NCBI RefSeq assembly: GCF_023091745.1
Contig: NC_068911.1
Coordinates: 163,170,004 to 163,234,003 of the forward strand
Length of the DNA: 64,000 nt
Reading direction: 5' to 3'
DNA from: Budorcas taxicolor
Taxonomy: Eukaryota; Chordata; Mammalia; Artiodactyla; Bovidae
Numbering within the stretch: the stretch's first letter is position 1; each line of letters starts with the position of its first letter. Below, piece after piece: positions 36,251 through 48,341 of the stretch. A program made the position numbers and the translations under genes. Under the pieces are notes generated by a model. It did not search any database and was not told the origin of the DNA. It saw nothing but the letters and a program-made list of their open reading frames with translations.

Positions 36251-38024
36251 GCTGTGCTTAAGTGTGGTATGAACTAGTAAGTTAGGCTTAACAAGTAACT
36301 TTTATCTGTTAAAACTTGGGGCAAAGGGGAGAGCATACCCAGTCTTGTACTCCACCAGGTAAACCCTGTACCTCCATCTGTGAGTAGACACCTTGTCACC
36401 TTTCACCTCCTACCACGAGGCCACTTTGGAGCCTTCTGAGTAGTTGGGCTTTGTTGGGACCAGAAGAGGTGTGGGTGGTAAGGACTGTGAGCACTGCAGG
36501 GACGTGGTCTGCAAGCCCTAGTGGGAGAGTGAGGAATACCTCTGATGTGAAAATGTTTCTTGCATCACAGCTTTGCATCTGAGTGGTTGCCACTGATGAT
36601 GGTAAAATGGTACAGGGATGGGTAGCGTGGGAACATGGGGTTCAGGGGAAGAGATTTAATATGACCCCTGAAGTTTTGGAAGTCTTGAACTTGGCCACTA
36701 ATGTTAGGCTTGCTAGTTGCTTTTCTTCCACCTCTTTGTATTTTTTAACGAGAAAGCAGGCAGCAGGGAAGTCTCACAGCCTTAGTTCTAATTGGGGGAG
36801 TTATTATGGGCACAACCCTTAAAAATTTGAAGTATTTACTTGTCTCTTCACCCTGGTAGGTAAAGAAGTATGGTTCTGATACTGTCACTAGTGAGGTGAA
36901 TAGTTGGTATGAACTTTAGAGTATTGGTTGCTATTTAAGTAGATCCTGTACCTTACGTTGTTTGATGTAAAAATATTTTTTAAGATGCTGAATAGAAATA
37001 AAGTTGTGTCCAACTGGTTATTTGTGGGAGTCAATGAGGCTTCGTGGCATGGGCTTAATCTGCCTGCCCCCAACCCACCCTACCCAGGCCTTGCCTCTGA
37101 GAAGCTCCGCCAAGCCTTAGACCTTTTCCTCTGTGACTCTGCTCAACAGAGGTGTCCCCAAACTCCCACTATATGGCTGCTTAGTAGAATCACAGAGTAA
37201 AGCACTTCTCTGAAGCTGCAAGGAAACAACCAGGAACTTAAAGTTCTGTCTGTCTCACCTAGACCGGTCAGCAGCGAGTGGGTGAGGCACAGTCCACATT
37301 TTCCAGTCAAGTGAGTGGGCTTATCATGGGGGTAGGGGTGGAGGGCAGTTCTCGCACATGCTTTCTTCATGACCAGGCTATTTATAAAGCAGTTGGCCAC
37401 TGTTAGTAGTCTATGCCCATGAAGCATATTAATAATACTCGGAGGCTCACTGGCCACATAAGTGTAGCATCTGTGTCTCAGAACACCACATTTTACTGAC
37501 AAAATGTCCCAGCCGGTTAGTTCAGTGTTAACAAAACCATGGAAGGCAGACTGTGTGTCAGTCACTGTCTCATACACGGTGGAGGGAGGAGGGTAAGCAG
37601 GCCCTTTCTGAAGCCCTTGAGTGTTAGGGAAATGAGAGGTGTGGAGGAGAGGCTAGAGCAGTACAAGGGGGCGGGGAGACAAGGTGGCAACTGCTGCAGC
37701 AGGAGAGAATGGCGGGACCAGGACGGGCTCTGGAGGGCAGAGGAGTAGTGTGGCATCCAGGCCGCTCGAGCAGAGACAGAGCCTCCAGGGCAAGAGGGCA
37801 AGAGTAGAGGAGAACTGGGAGGACCTTTACTGGGGATCTGACGTCTTAAGGAAAGGAGTGGTTCCCAGCAGCCGTCTGGCCCTGCAGACTGACAGAGTTG
37901 TGGCGGGGCGGGGGGCCCTTGAGGCAAGGCCAGCCTTGCTGTGTAGGGGCCTTTTCTCTGGCATCCATACTAAGAACTGAGTAGGAGGGCTGCCTCTAAC
38001 CTGTGAAGTAAAAGCAAAATAACC
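36251..38024. other. No recognised feature
   Basis: About 1.8 kb. A 144-codon open frame on the minus strand (37577-37143) and opposing frames near 37560-37980 have no recognisable domains, and the latter are low-complexity GA-rich. I do not call genes here. Confidence 0.4.
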
Positions 38025-38545
38025 AGATTGTTTAAATTTTAAAACTGATAAAACGAGTACTGCAAAAGAGTACCCTTCCCCAAATGTTCACATTTTATGT
38101 AGCCGCAGTACAATGATCAAATCAGGAAGCTAACACTGATATGCTGTACTACTACCACTAACTAATCCACAGACCTTTTTCACATTTCCACTGTTGTCCT
38201 GCTAATGTGTTTTTTTCTGGGCCAGGATCCCATTCAGGATCCACATTTCATTTAGCTGTAACATCTCCTTAAAGTCTCCTTTAATCAGGAAGAGTTTCTC
38301 AGCCTTTGACTTTTATGACCTTGGCACTTTTGAAAAATACTGGCCAGTTATTTTGTAGACTGTCACTTCGTTTGGGTTTGGCTGATATTCCTCATGAGTC
38401 AATGTAGGTGATGCCTTTTTTGGCAAGAAAAAAACAGAAGTGATGTCGTGCGCTTTCCAGTGTGTCCTTTGAGGAGGCACACGAGGTCAGTAGTCTCAGT
38501 GCTGTTCACAGGTGATCACATGGTTAAAGGGCATCTCCGTGTAAA
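38025..38545. mobile_element. Old L1-type 3' region
   Basis: Landmarks of an ancient L1 3' region: TTCCACTGTTGTCCTGCTAA, TTTATGACCTTGGCACTTTT, ACTGGCCAGTTATTTTGTAG and GAAGTGATGTCGTGCGCTTT. Diverged. Confidence 0.5.
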
Positions 38546-39603
38546 AAGACTGTTTCTGTTACTAGTAAGTCTCTTAGGGGAGTGAGCATCTTTGTTTAAA
38601 AGTCCCCCAAATGATTCTGGTGTATCTCCAGGGTTGAGACAGAGAATGGCAGAAACAAATCAGGGTGGATTGAGGGAGTCGAAGATGTTTTTCAAGTCTT
38701 GTCTCAGTATGGGGGAAGTGAAGCTAGCTGTTCAGATATGGACCAGAGAAAGAGAGCTAAGGTCTCTGGAGGAAAGTGGAACAGTTTTGGAATATTTGTT
38801 GCTGGGAGTGGCCAGTTGAGAAATCCATCCAGTTTGAAGGAATGTTTCTGGCTGAATGAAGGTAGTTGAACAGCATGAATTTTCGTGAACCAGGTGTACA
38901 CAGATTCCATCACCTTCTCTACCCTGCAGCTAAAGCAGAGAAAGTTTTCAGTAAGGAACATCCGATGTTGTTTAGGGAAGCAAGAGAACTGGAACTGTGA
39001 GCACGAGCAGCCCCGAAACTTGCACACTTAGCAGGACAGGTATAACATGACCATTAAGGAGCCCAGGAGATGAGGTGTCATGGTGACCTCAGCAGCTTGA
39101 CAAGGGTACAGTTGTGAGGAGCTGTAAGTGTGAATAGCTTACTTAGTAGGTGTGAGGGGACAAGCTGGGAGGTGGCAGATAAGGCGGATGTGGTCAGAGG
39201 CAGAGAACATGTGGCAGAATGCAGGCTGGCCAGATAGCGGGCATTGGGCAGGGTCCCTAATGTGAACGCTGATGAAGGGAACCAAGTGAAATCTAAACGA
39301 GAACAGCTAAGTTTATTTATTCTGTACGTGGCATCTTCATTCAGTAAATTCTTGCTGCATCGCCTTTTCTGGTGAAACACTTCATAAGCTTTTCAGATCA
39401 TGTTTAGTTTAATATATGGTCATTTTTATTTCTTTTTTAAGCTTTTTTCAAAAAATCAACTTGTAATTTATCTATGTAGTGGGGAACAGAAATTACACAA
39501 ATGGTTGAAATATGCATAAAATTAGAAGTCATCAATTGAGATATGAACTTGATTATTCTCCTATATCAGGCCTGTTAATAAACAGTAACGTTGATGAATT
39601 TTA

Positions 39604-39703
39604 GGGAATTCCCTGGTGGTCCAGTGGTCAGGACTCAATGCTTTCCCTGCTGAGGGCACAGGTTTGATTGCTGGTTGGGAGTGAGGCCAAGAAACTAAAA
39701 CAT
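39604..39703 (+). mobile_element. CHR-type tRNA-derived SINE
   Basis: Starts GGGAATTCCCTGGTGGTCCA, followed by CAGTGGTCAGGACTC and a degenerate B-box region, ending in an AAACTAAAAC tail. About 100 bp, partial. Confidence 0.75.
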
Positions 39704-40469
39704 TAGAAGTTGATGGTTCTTAGCCTTTCCTTTCTGCCATGCTGCTGATTACCCCATGTGGACGGTGACTAGACACGGAAGTGCTCAGCTGCGGAAGTCT
39801 CTTGTCCCCAGTGCCAGTCTCTACTTGGAGTAGTGTGAGTCAGCTTTTCATGTGTCAGGCCCTGTTCTAGTCTTCAGCTTTTTATTTGGCAGTTTTTCAA
39901 GGTGTGATTGGTAGACCTGTTTACATATGTCGAGCTGTATACTTAGTTATTTGTTAGAAATCTTAAAAATTTAGGGAGGGTTGTCCTGTGGGGAGGAATG
40001 AAAAAGAGAAACAGAAGCAGAAATAAGATAAGGCAGTTGTTACAAATATAGTGAATACTTCGATCTGTTTCTCTCATTCCCTTTGTTATTTTGCTCTTTA
40101 CAAATTAAAATATGAATTGTAAAGCATTCAAACATACCTGAAATACAGCAGGTGCAAAGTGAGAGTATTCTTACCTTCCCCCTAGGCAGGCGGCACTCAG
40201 TCTAGTGTGTATTCTTCCAGACTACTTGGAGGAAACAGGGAGCTGGGTTCCTTGCTCACCACTGTCACTCTGCCGGGTAGGTTGCCTTCACTTTTCTTGG
40301 TGAGATGCTGCAAAGTGTCCTTCCTTCAGGTCCCTGTATCTGCACTTCTCTTAAGAGGAATTCCTTGATTTTTGTGGTGTAAGAACAGCACCTTTCCCTA
40401 CATCCAGTGTCCATCTGCATGTTATATCCAGCAATCACGTGCGCTCATGTTCAGTCAGGTGTGTATGGA

Positions 40470-42130
40470 GCCTTTGCAAGCATGGGGCTTCTGATGGGGC
40501 AGGAGGAAGCGGACGTGAGCTGGAAATCACAGGGGAGAGCAGGGTTGCTTGCAGCTGTGAGAGACTCTGAGGAAGAGGCAGGAGGACAGAGTTGCCTCAG
40601 AAAGACTTCTCTGAGGCGCTGACCAGAGCCAAGCCGTGAAGGGAGTGGGAGTTGGCTGGCGGAGGGGCCGCCATGTGGGCACAGAGAACATTGTGGGCTC
40701 AAGAAGCCATGTGCACAGGGGCCCAAAAGGGGCCCAGTGTGTCCAGTGCTTTGGTGTGTGGATAGTGGGGAGGAATTGCAGCGCAGGGTCAGGTCAGAGA
40801 GGACACGCCCACCATGCAGGGTTTTTTGGGCCACGTCAAAAGGGGATTTTTCTGCACCCTAAGAGCAATAGGTAATTGAAGTATTTTAAGCACAGAGATT
40901 TAAGCATTTTAAGACGAAGTATTGTAAGATTTAGTGAGAAATTGTCATCAGTTTGTGTTGTGAAAAGATCGTCCTGGTTGTGATGTGGACAGACTGTAGG
41001 GAATTCAAGTTGGTAGGCTGCTTAGTAGTCCAGACAGGAGTTATGGGGATTCCAACTTGGGTGGTGATGTGGGGTCTAAATGGATGGATTTTAGAGATTC
41101 TGTGATAAATGCGATGTTGAGGCAGGGTACTGAAGAGGGAAAAGTCAAGGATGAGTCTTAAATTTCTCACATGCTATAAACATCATTAGTGGGATCTCCT
41201 TCCCTGAAATAGGGAACAAGGGAAGAATACCAGGCTTTGGGGCAAGATTGCGAGTTCTGCTCTAGATGAGTTAGATCTGAGGCACTTTGAGACATCCAGG
41301 TAGAGACACTTTGAGTAGTAGACACTGAGTAAACTGCTTAATACGCTAGGCAGAGAACGAAATTAGAGATAGGAATCTGAGGCATTGCATTTACGTGTAA
41401 TTAAAGTTGTGGGTGTGGATGAGGTCACTTTCGCAGAGATGATAGAATGAGAAGAAGAGGGCCTTGTACTTTGCTTGGAGATAGTCCCAGTATTTAAATG
41501 ACCCACTCAAGAAGGATGAGCCAGAAAGGAGACAGAAAGAGCAATCTGGGAGACAGGAAGACAAAAAGAGAGGGTGTTGGTAAGTCACAGAGTACAGGGA
41601 GAAGCAGTTTTAAAAGAAGGGTGTAATCAACAGCTTCCAGCGCTGCCAAGAGCTCCATGTAATGAGGACTAAAAATTGTGTTTAATGGCAGGCAGGTCCT
41701 TGGTGGCTGTCTAAAGCTGTGAAGTACTAGCTGCAGAAGCCACGCGGGCTTGGACTGAAGAGTGAATAGGACAGAGAGGAAGAGATGCGGACTGTAACAG
41801 ACAAAAGGAGACGTTTTGAGAGATTTAATTATGGGTGGGCAGTAGCTGCGGGTCGGGGGCTTATGGGGTCAAAGGAGAGCGTCTTTAATTTTGTTAATGG
41901 GAGTCTAGATCATATTTAAAGTTGAGTTTGGGAGAATCAAGTAAGAGGGGAGTTGACTGTATGAGCCGATAACAGACAGGATGGATGAGATACTGAGAAG
42001 GGAGGAGGTGAGTGGAATTCAGAAGCCAGGGAGGTTAGTATAGGTAGATGAGTATAATGGTTAACAGAGGAGAGAATTGGATGGTGTTTTCCTCCCTCTC
42101 GTGATAGTGTTGTCTGCTGAAAGGGAAGAA
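40470..42130 (+). mobile_element. Old mammalian interspersed repeat, long copy, unnamed
   Basis: A purine-rich series of blocks: CCATGCAGGGTTTTTTGGGC, CCCTAAGAGCAATAGGTAAT, AAGTCAAGGATGAGTC, then CATGTAATGAGGACTAAAAA. They read like one long copy of the ancient repeat also seen near 16 kb. The frames on either strand are not gene-like. Confidence 0.4.
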
Positions 42131-42204
42131 GCAGGCTTTATGTGTGAATCCAAGGGAGTTTCATCATAGAAGCATCTGTTACCTTGCTTGTCTCTTGTGT
42201 TTTT

Positions 42205-42400
42205 TAAAAACAGCTTTGTTCAGATAGAACTTGCATATCACACAGTTCACCCATCTAAAGTATACAGTTCAGTAGTTCTTAGTTTATCACAGGTAATATG
42301 CAACCGCAAACAACCACAGTCAATTTTAGAAATTTCATCACCTGAAAAAGAAACCCCATACCTTTAACTGTTCACTCCCCCTTCCCCCACCTTAGTGAAT
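42205..42400 (-). mobile_element. Old L1 fragment
   Basis: TTTAAAAACAGCTTTGTTCA, CACAGTTCACCCATCTAAAG, TACAGTTCAGTAGTTCTTAG and AATTTCATCACCTGAAAAAG match the well-known antisense L1 3' text. Confidence 0.65.
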
Positions 42401-42483
42401 ACTTCATTTTTGCTGTCGGAAAGCAGAGAGTACAGTCTGAATTCAGATTTAAAATCATATCATGGTTTCAAAGCAAAATATAA

Positions 42484-42529
42484 ACTGAGACATACGAAGG
42501 TTATTAACTGAGACATACGAAGGTTATTA
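42484..42529 (+). repeat. Perfect 23-bp tandem duplication
   Basis: A 23-bp unit beginning ACTGAGACATACGAAGG occurs twice without mismatch (42484-42506 and 42507-42529). It must be recent or under assembly suspicion. Confidence 0.9.
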
Positions 42530-42591
42530 AGAGCCTCAAAGCTTTGATCTAGTCAGAGAAGCAGAGAAGGCTAAGCTCTACTCCTTGTTTC

Positions 42592-42790
42592 TTTGCTCAG
42601 TCATGCCCGACTCTTTGCGACCCCATGGACTGTAGCCTACCAGACTCCTCTGTCCATGGGATTTTCCAGGCAAGAGTGCTGGAGTGGGCTGCCATTTCCT
42701 TCTCCAGAGGATCTTCCCGACCCAGGAATCAAACCTGGGTCTCCCGCATTGTAGGCAGACGCTTTATTGTCTGAGCCACCAGGGAAGTCC
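42592..42790 (-). mobile_element. Bov-tA SINE
   Basis: Reverse complement begins GGACTTCCCTGGTGGCTCAG at 42790 and runs through the Bov-A body to GAGTCGGGCATGACTGAGCA. Confidence 0.92.
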
Positions 42791-43369
42791 TCCTTAGAGT
42801 CAGTCAATAAATTCAGCAGATAATATACTCGAAAAATCTACTAAATGTCAGATTATTCCCTGTCAAAGAGAATCATCGTAAGAATAAAGATTAAGGAAGT
42901 GAAATTGAAAAGGCAACACATGTAATTAGATTATAAGAGAACATTTACTGTTGAGAAATGATTTTTATCTCCTGGCCCAGAAAAAGTATGTTCTAGTTAC
43001 TTAAAATTTATATACAGGATAACGACAAACTGGTGTCAGAAATCTAAGACATTATTAGCAGGATAGGGTAGTAACAGCAGACTGGAAAATGTAAAGATCT
43101 GGTTAATGTTGATACTGAATAAGGATTCATAATGGGATTATTAGGAAGATACAGCATTTAGAAAAGAAAGCAGTACAGTAGCCAGTAAAAATCAGCACAG
43201 AGTTAAGTAAAGAGATAGTGCCAAATTAACTTTATTTCCTTATATTCAGGAAATGTGGAGGAAAAGTATATTCTTATTTTATCAAAGTATTTAATAAAAA
43301 GCCTTTTGAATATGATTTGGAAATGAATATATATGTTTAGTGGCTGAGCAGCCATGCCCAGAGATGATT

Positions 43370-43567
43370 GAAGTGAAGTCAAAGTCGCTCAGTCGTGTCC
43401 GACTCTTTGTGACCCCTTGGACTATACAGTCCATGGAATTCTCCAGGCCAGAACACTGGAGTGGGTTGCCGTTTCCTTCTCCAGAGGATCTTCCCAACCC
43501 AGGGATCGAACCCAGGTCTCCTGCATTGCAGGCAGATTCTTTTACCAGCTGAGCCACAAGGGAAGCC
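43370..43567 (-). mobile_element. Bov-tA SINE
   Basis: Reverse complement begins GGCTTCCCTTGTGGCTCAGC and carries GGTTCGATCCCTGGG. Flanked by CAGAGATGATT (43359-43369) and CAGAGATGACT (43568-43578). Confidence 0.94.
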
Positions 43568-44637
43568 CAGAGATGACTAGTAGATCATTACTGAAAGGAG
43601 TGTGATGATTCAAAGGCCTACTGTGAGTCTCCATTCAGTTACTTCCATTTCAGCATTTTGGTTAATGATAAGGCCTTGGGAGGCATGCCTACCTATCAGA
43701 TTTTCAGGTGGTACAAATATGAGAACAATAGCTGACATTTTGGATGTCCTTCACAGTCTGGAACACAGTGTTGTTTGACTGATGGGCTGTTAATGAAATT
43801 AAATAGTGAGAAGAGTTAAAGCTATCATTGCAGTGTTATTCAAACAACCAGCTTTGAATGAATAATTGCAAAACTCCTTAAGGGAGCCCTGAGCTACTTT
43901 ACATTTGCAGGGAAGTGGTGATCTGGTGTCTTCTCCATCATTCCATCAGGATGGAGTTGGAGCATTAGTCCTGCCTTTCTGAGAAGGATAGTTAAGTTGA
44001 GAAGAAGTTTTTCTGGAGATTCTCTATTTAGGAGAGACAGGCAAGCTGTTCTCAGTGAGTAGTCTTCATGTGGAAGAGACATTCAGGTACTACTATATCT
44101 GCCTTGCAGACCCAAGACCAGCAGACACTATAGTGAGGCAGTGTTTGTCTCAACTATAAAATTTTCTAACAGTTTTCTGTTCCTAAAGTCTACTATTACT
44201 GCATTTCTAGACACTGGAAATACTTAAGGTGAAGCAGTGTGATCATTGAGTAAGATTAGAAAGTTGTAAAAGGGAGTACCATGGACACAGATGATTCTTT
44301 AGGTACCATGAGGTGCTGATGCCCTCTGAATCTGTGCTAAGTAATCTCCCTAAAATAAATTTTGGTCATAAATATTTGTTTATTTAGCTTTTTTATAGCC
44401 TTTATGTTTTTCCATATAACTTGAATATTCTAGTTTGTTGGCTTATTAGCTATGACAGTTTTGGTTTTCTTCACTGTGTGTGTTTTTTTTTGGGTGTCTT
44501 TTTTAGGACTTAAGAGTATGCTTTTTTAACTTGTGGTTTGTCCTCAGGAAATACTATACTGCTTCATGTACCTCTTTGAGCTGCTGTTAACACATATCTT
44601 GTTCTATATGTATATCATAACCCCAGAATACAGTTGT

Positions 44638-44851
44638 GTTGTTGTGTTAGTCACTCAGTCATGTCCAACTGTTTGTGACCCCATGGACTATAGCCCACCA
44701 GACTCCTCTGTCCATGGCATTCTCCAGGCAAGAATATTGGGGTAGCTCTTCCCTTTTTTAGGGGAACTTCCTGACCCAGGCATCGGATCCAGGTCCTCTG
44801 CATTGCAGGGAGATTCTTTGCTGCCTGGGCCACCAGGGAAGGCCCTTACAT
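44638..44851 (-). mobile_element. Bov-tA SINE with long target-site duplication
   Basis: Reverse complement begins GGGCCTTCCCTGGTGGCCCA. The flanks, 44611-44637 and 44852-44878, match over 27 bp with about three or four mismatches (both contain CCCAGAATACA), an unusually long duplication. Confidence 0.9.
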
Positions 44852-45432
44852 ATGTCATAAACCCAGAATACAATTGTTTATACTGTAAACAAATGATACT
44901 TTAAGCATAATTTTTTAAGTTATCTTTTAAAGACTTTTAACAATGGAAAGATCTTTAAATCTATCCACGTCTCTATTTCCAGTGCTCTTCATTCTTTTCT
45001 GTATACACAGATTCTCCTCTTGAGTCTCCAACACTTCCTATAATGCAGGACTGCTGGAGACAAAACCTGTCAGCTTTTCTATGTCTCAAAACCTCATTTC
45101 ACCATCATTTTTGGGTAATATTTTTACTAGGTATAGAATTCTGCGTGACAGTTTGGTACCTTTGATGACGCTCCTCCGCTGTCTTTTGACTTGCATCATT
45201 TTTGTCAAGTCTGCTGTCAGTTTTTGATTCTTTGTCCATAATGTTTTTCCCCCTCTAGTTGCTTTTAAGATTTTTTTTCTTCACTGAATTTAAGCAATTT
45301 GACTATTTTCTCTGTTTCTTGTGCTTAGGATTTTTTTTTTTTTTTTTAACTTATTGGCTCCATGGGATTATAGTTTTCATCAAATTGGGAAACTTTTTCA
45401 GCCATTGTGTGTTCACATGTTTTGTCTGTCCT

Positions 45433-45457
45433 CCCCCCCCCCCCCCCCCCGCCCCCC
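45433..45457 (+). repeat. Poly-C tract (C18 G C6)
   Basis: Eighteen Cs, one G and six Cs in a row. G-rich on the opposite strand, so quadruplex or i-motif formation is possible. Length is likely variable and hard to sequence. Confidence 0.9.
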
Positions 45458-45477
45458 GGGGACTATAGCTACACATG

Positions 45478-45561
45478 TATTGGGTAGGCCAAAAAGTTCA
45501 TTTGGATGATCCTGTAACTTCTTACAGAAAAATTCTGAACAGACTTTTGGCCAACCCAGTA
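45478..45561. mobile_element. Mariner-type MITE, about 84 bp
   Basis: Ends are inverted: left TTGGGTAGGCCAAAAAGTTC and right (reverse complement) CTGGGTTGGCCAAAAGTCTG, with a TA at both borders. The copy is nearly a perfect hairpin. Confidence 0.88.
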
Positions 45562-46549
45562 TTAGATTGCCTGCAGTCATCCTGTAGCTCACTGATGTGC
45601 GTTTTTCCTCCCTCTCTTTGTGTTTCATTTGGGATAGCTTTTATTGCTCTGTCTTCGTATTTACTAACCATTTCTTCCTCAGTGTCTAATCTGCTATTAA
45701 TCCCATCTAGTGTAATTCTTATTTCAGAAATTGTAGCTTTTAAGTGTTTGATTTTGGTCTTTTTTTTTTCCTAATGCCTTCTGTATCTTTACTTAACATG
45801 CTCATTTTTTTCCTGAACATACTGTCTGGAGTTGTAGTAACTTTTAATGTCCTTGTTTAATTTCTGCCATCTGGGTCACTTTGCAGAGCTGTTACTATTG
45901 ACTGTTTTTTCTCCCCATTATTGGTAGTATTTTCCAGTTTTGATTCTTTGCAGGCTGGCTTTTAAGTTTAGTTGGAGAGCAGAGTTTAGTCCCGGGCTAA
46001 TTTTTTATAACTGCAGAGACAAAACTCTTGGAGAGCTCTGCTTGGTGCCTGTGAACGAGGTTTTTCCATCACGTTGATGGGAGCCTTGCGTGAGCTCCAT
46101 GGCTCTGTTCCCTGGCCTTGGGTACTTTCTCACATGCGTGTGTTTACCAGTGCTCAGCTGGAGAAGCAGGCAAGCCTTCTGCAGGTCTCTAATACTCTGC
46201 AGTGGAGCTCTCCTCTCTGGTCTTTGCCCTGAAAAAGGACCAAGGCTCCCCACAGATTCACAGCTCTGTCTCCTCACGTGGAGCTTGTCCTCCCTGTGTT
46301 GTGGTCTAGCAGTGAGCTGGGCAGGCATGAGGGTCACTTCATTTGTTTCCCTTCTCTCAGGGATTGCTCTCCTGTGCTGCCCGAAGTTCAGTGTTTAAAA
46401 TTAAGTATGTGATAGATTTTCTCCCATTTTTTTTATCTTTTTCATTGGGATAAGTAAATCTGACCCTTGTTTTGATCTTGGCCAAAGTAGAAGCTGTTTA
46501 GCGACTTGTAATATATTGCTGACATTTTAGCTTTGCATTCAGAGCCTCT

Positions 46550-46975
46550 TTTGGCTTCGTCTCTTCAGCCGCTCCCTCCACAACTGTTCTCTGCCTGTCC
46601 CTCACCCCCAGTTCATGCCATTCCTCCCCCTCAGTCTGCTTCTCCCCAGCCAGTCCTTGCTTGTCAGGGTGTCTCCATTCTCAGGGGCAGCTCAGCTGCC
46701 TCTTCCATGTGGTTTCCCTCCCATTTGAGCAGAACTGAACCCATTCTTCCTGTTCTCTTTCTACTCTAACAGCCTGTTTTCAGTTTTGGGGTGTACAGGT
46801 TGTGAAGCTGCTGGCCTTCCCTGTTGAGCACGCACATTCGTCCCCACATGTGCAGTGTTTTACTGCCGAGGGCAGGGATGGGGCCTGCCCACCTTTGTGT
46901 CCCTTCTGTGGGTATGTAATATATAGAGAAGGTATTGAGCAAATGTAGGTGTTTTATTTATGTTTATTAAAATGA
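46550..46975 (+). mobile_element. L2-like LINE, diverged
   Basis: Pyrimidine-rich sequence ending GAGGGCAGGGATGGGGCCTG and GGTATTGAGCAAATGTAGGT, resembling the 3' end of L2. It stops about 30 bp before the CAB39 exon at 47006. Confidence 0.45.
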
Positions 46976-47005
46976 GTCCTTCTTCTCTTCTTCCCCCGAA
47001 ATCAG

Positions 47006-47170
47006 GCTACAGAAGAAGTTTCCAAGAATCTGGTTGCCATGAAGGAAATTCTGTACGGCACAAACGAGAAGGAGCCGCAGACAGAGGCAGTGGCACAGCT
47101 CGCTCAAGAACTGTACAACAGTGGGCTCCTCAGCACCCTGGTAGCTGACCTGCAGCTCATTGACTTTGAG
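47006..47170 (+). CDS. CAB39: CAB39 coding exon 2 (exon 3 of the gene), residues 39-93
   Basis: This 165-bp exon encodes 55 residues starting [19 protein letters not shown] and ending ADLQLIDFE, part of the armadillo-like helical repeats of MO25-alpha. The acceptor is CAG at 47003-47005 and the donor GTAAGA at 47171; both phases are 0, so it joins the previous exon without frame change. The internal ATG at 47039 is Met50 of the protein, not a start. If intron 3 were retained the frame would stay open for 63 codons, to a stop at about 47357. No lesions are seen. L2-like sequence sits just upstream of the pyrimidine tract. Confidence 0.97.
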
Positions 47171-47548
47171 GTAAGAAATAGGTTTTTTATTTTTCAAAAA
47201 CCCGAACTATCCATAGTCCTTTTCCTACGCCCTGCCTTCCGAACTGTTTTAAGACTCCGGTTGGGCTCTTGGCTCGGGGGTGCTGACCAGCAAGCACGCC
47301 CGGGCTGCGTGCTTCATCAGCGGCACCAGGTCGGGGACTCGAGCGTGCCGCAGGCTTAGGCCGTGGCTTTCCCCCTTCTTTGACGACATCGTATATGAAG
47401 TTTTTTAGGTATTTGTTAGACCCTTTCATTCAGGTATATTTATTAAATAGATGCTGTTTTACATAATTCACTGGTCCTTGGCTCTCAAAGAATAAGTAAT
47501 CTGAAGAAGACCATAGAATGTTAGAGTTTTTGAGGTAGATAAGATCTT

Positions 47549-47772
47549 ATGTGCATGCTAAGTCGCTTCAATTGTGTCTGACTTTGCTACCCTGTGGACC
47601 GTGCCCCGCCAGGCTCCTCTGTCCATGGGGTTCTCTAGGTAAGAGTACTGGAATCGGTTGCCATGCCCTCCTCTAGGGATCTTCCCTTCCCAGGGATTGA
47701 ATCCGGGTCTCTTAAACATCTCCTGCATTGGCAGGTGGGTTCTTCATCACTAGCGCCACCCGGGAATCCCCG
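47549..47772 (-). mobile_element. Bov-tA SINE
   Basis: Reverse complement runs from GGGGATTCCCGGGTGGCGCT to an AGCGACTTAGCATGCACA 3' end. Perfect 11-bp target-site duplication GATAAGATCTT at 47538-47548 and 47773-47783. Confidence 0.95.
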
Positions 47773-48341
47773 GATAAGATCTTGGAGAACATCTGGTTTT
47801 TTTGTTTGTTTCTTTAACCTGCTGAAAACTCATTGCAGTAGACATTATGTATGTTTTGTCTGCATGGCACTGCTTTGAAATATTTAAATTAGGATACCAT
47901 TAAAACAGCAGGAGATTTTATACACAATTTGGAATTTCTGGCTTCCCTTGAAAAATCTGGCAGCATGGGGCCTGTAGCCCGGCATGGCCCCTCAGCCTGG
48001 ACATCAGTATGGGGCATCCATACTCGGGTATGCCCCAGACGACACAGCTTGCTTTTCTACTGCAGGCCTGCTGCACTCGTTTATATTTCCTGCTCATTCC
48101 TGGTCAGCACTTGTTATTGTTGCCCAAGTTTATACAGCCAAATCAGGCCTTGCTAGATATTTAGTGTATTTATTAGTGAGAAGAATGGACCTTGGTAACA
48201 GTCTTGAGTAAACTAGTCTGAGAAGCATATAATGAAGGGCTCTGGCATGGTCATGAGCAGTCCCCCTCTTTGATGCTCTGTTATGGATGTGCTTTGTTTA
48301 AACCCCAACATTTATCATCCTGAGGGGCTGGATGTCTGTGC

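Larger units (their letters stand above)
44930..46480. mobile_element. Old LINE-like sequence interrupted by poly-C and a MITE
   Basis: TAGGTATAGAATTCTGCGTG followed by ACAGTTTGGTACC, then AAGTCTGCTGTCAGTTTTTG and TTTAAGCAATTTGACTATTT are typical of an ancient LINE copy. Part after about 45900 is uncertain. The 99-102-codon frames here are incidental. Confidence 0.4.
24199..47005 (+). other. CAB39: CAB39 intron 2 (about 22.8 kb)
   Basis: The intron begins GTATGT at 24199 and ends ...ATCAG at 47005 after the tract TCCTTCTTCTCTTC. It is filled with L2, L1, BovB and SINE copies listed separately. I recognise nothing specific in 25301-26287, 26983-28129, 29421-30079, 32528-34669 (apart from a small duplication), 36251-38024, 38546-39603, 39704-40470 and 43579-44630. 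Confidence 0.9.

Noticed and set aside
37562..37980. Overlapping open frames on both strands as small genes
   Set aside because: GA/CT-rich low-complexity sequence, no motifs, and no splice or promoter signals.
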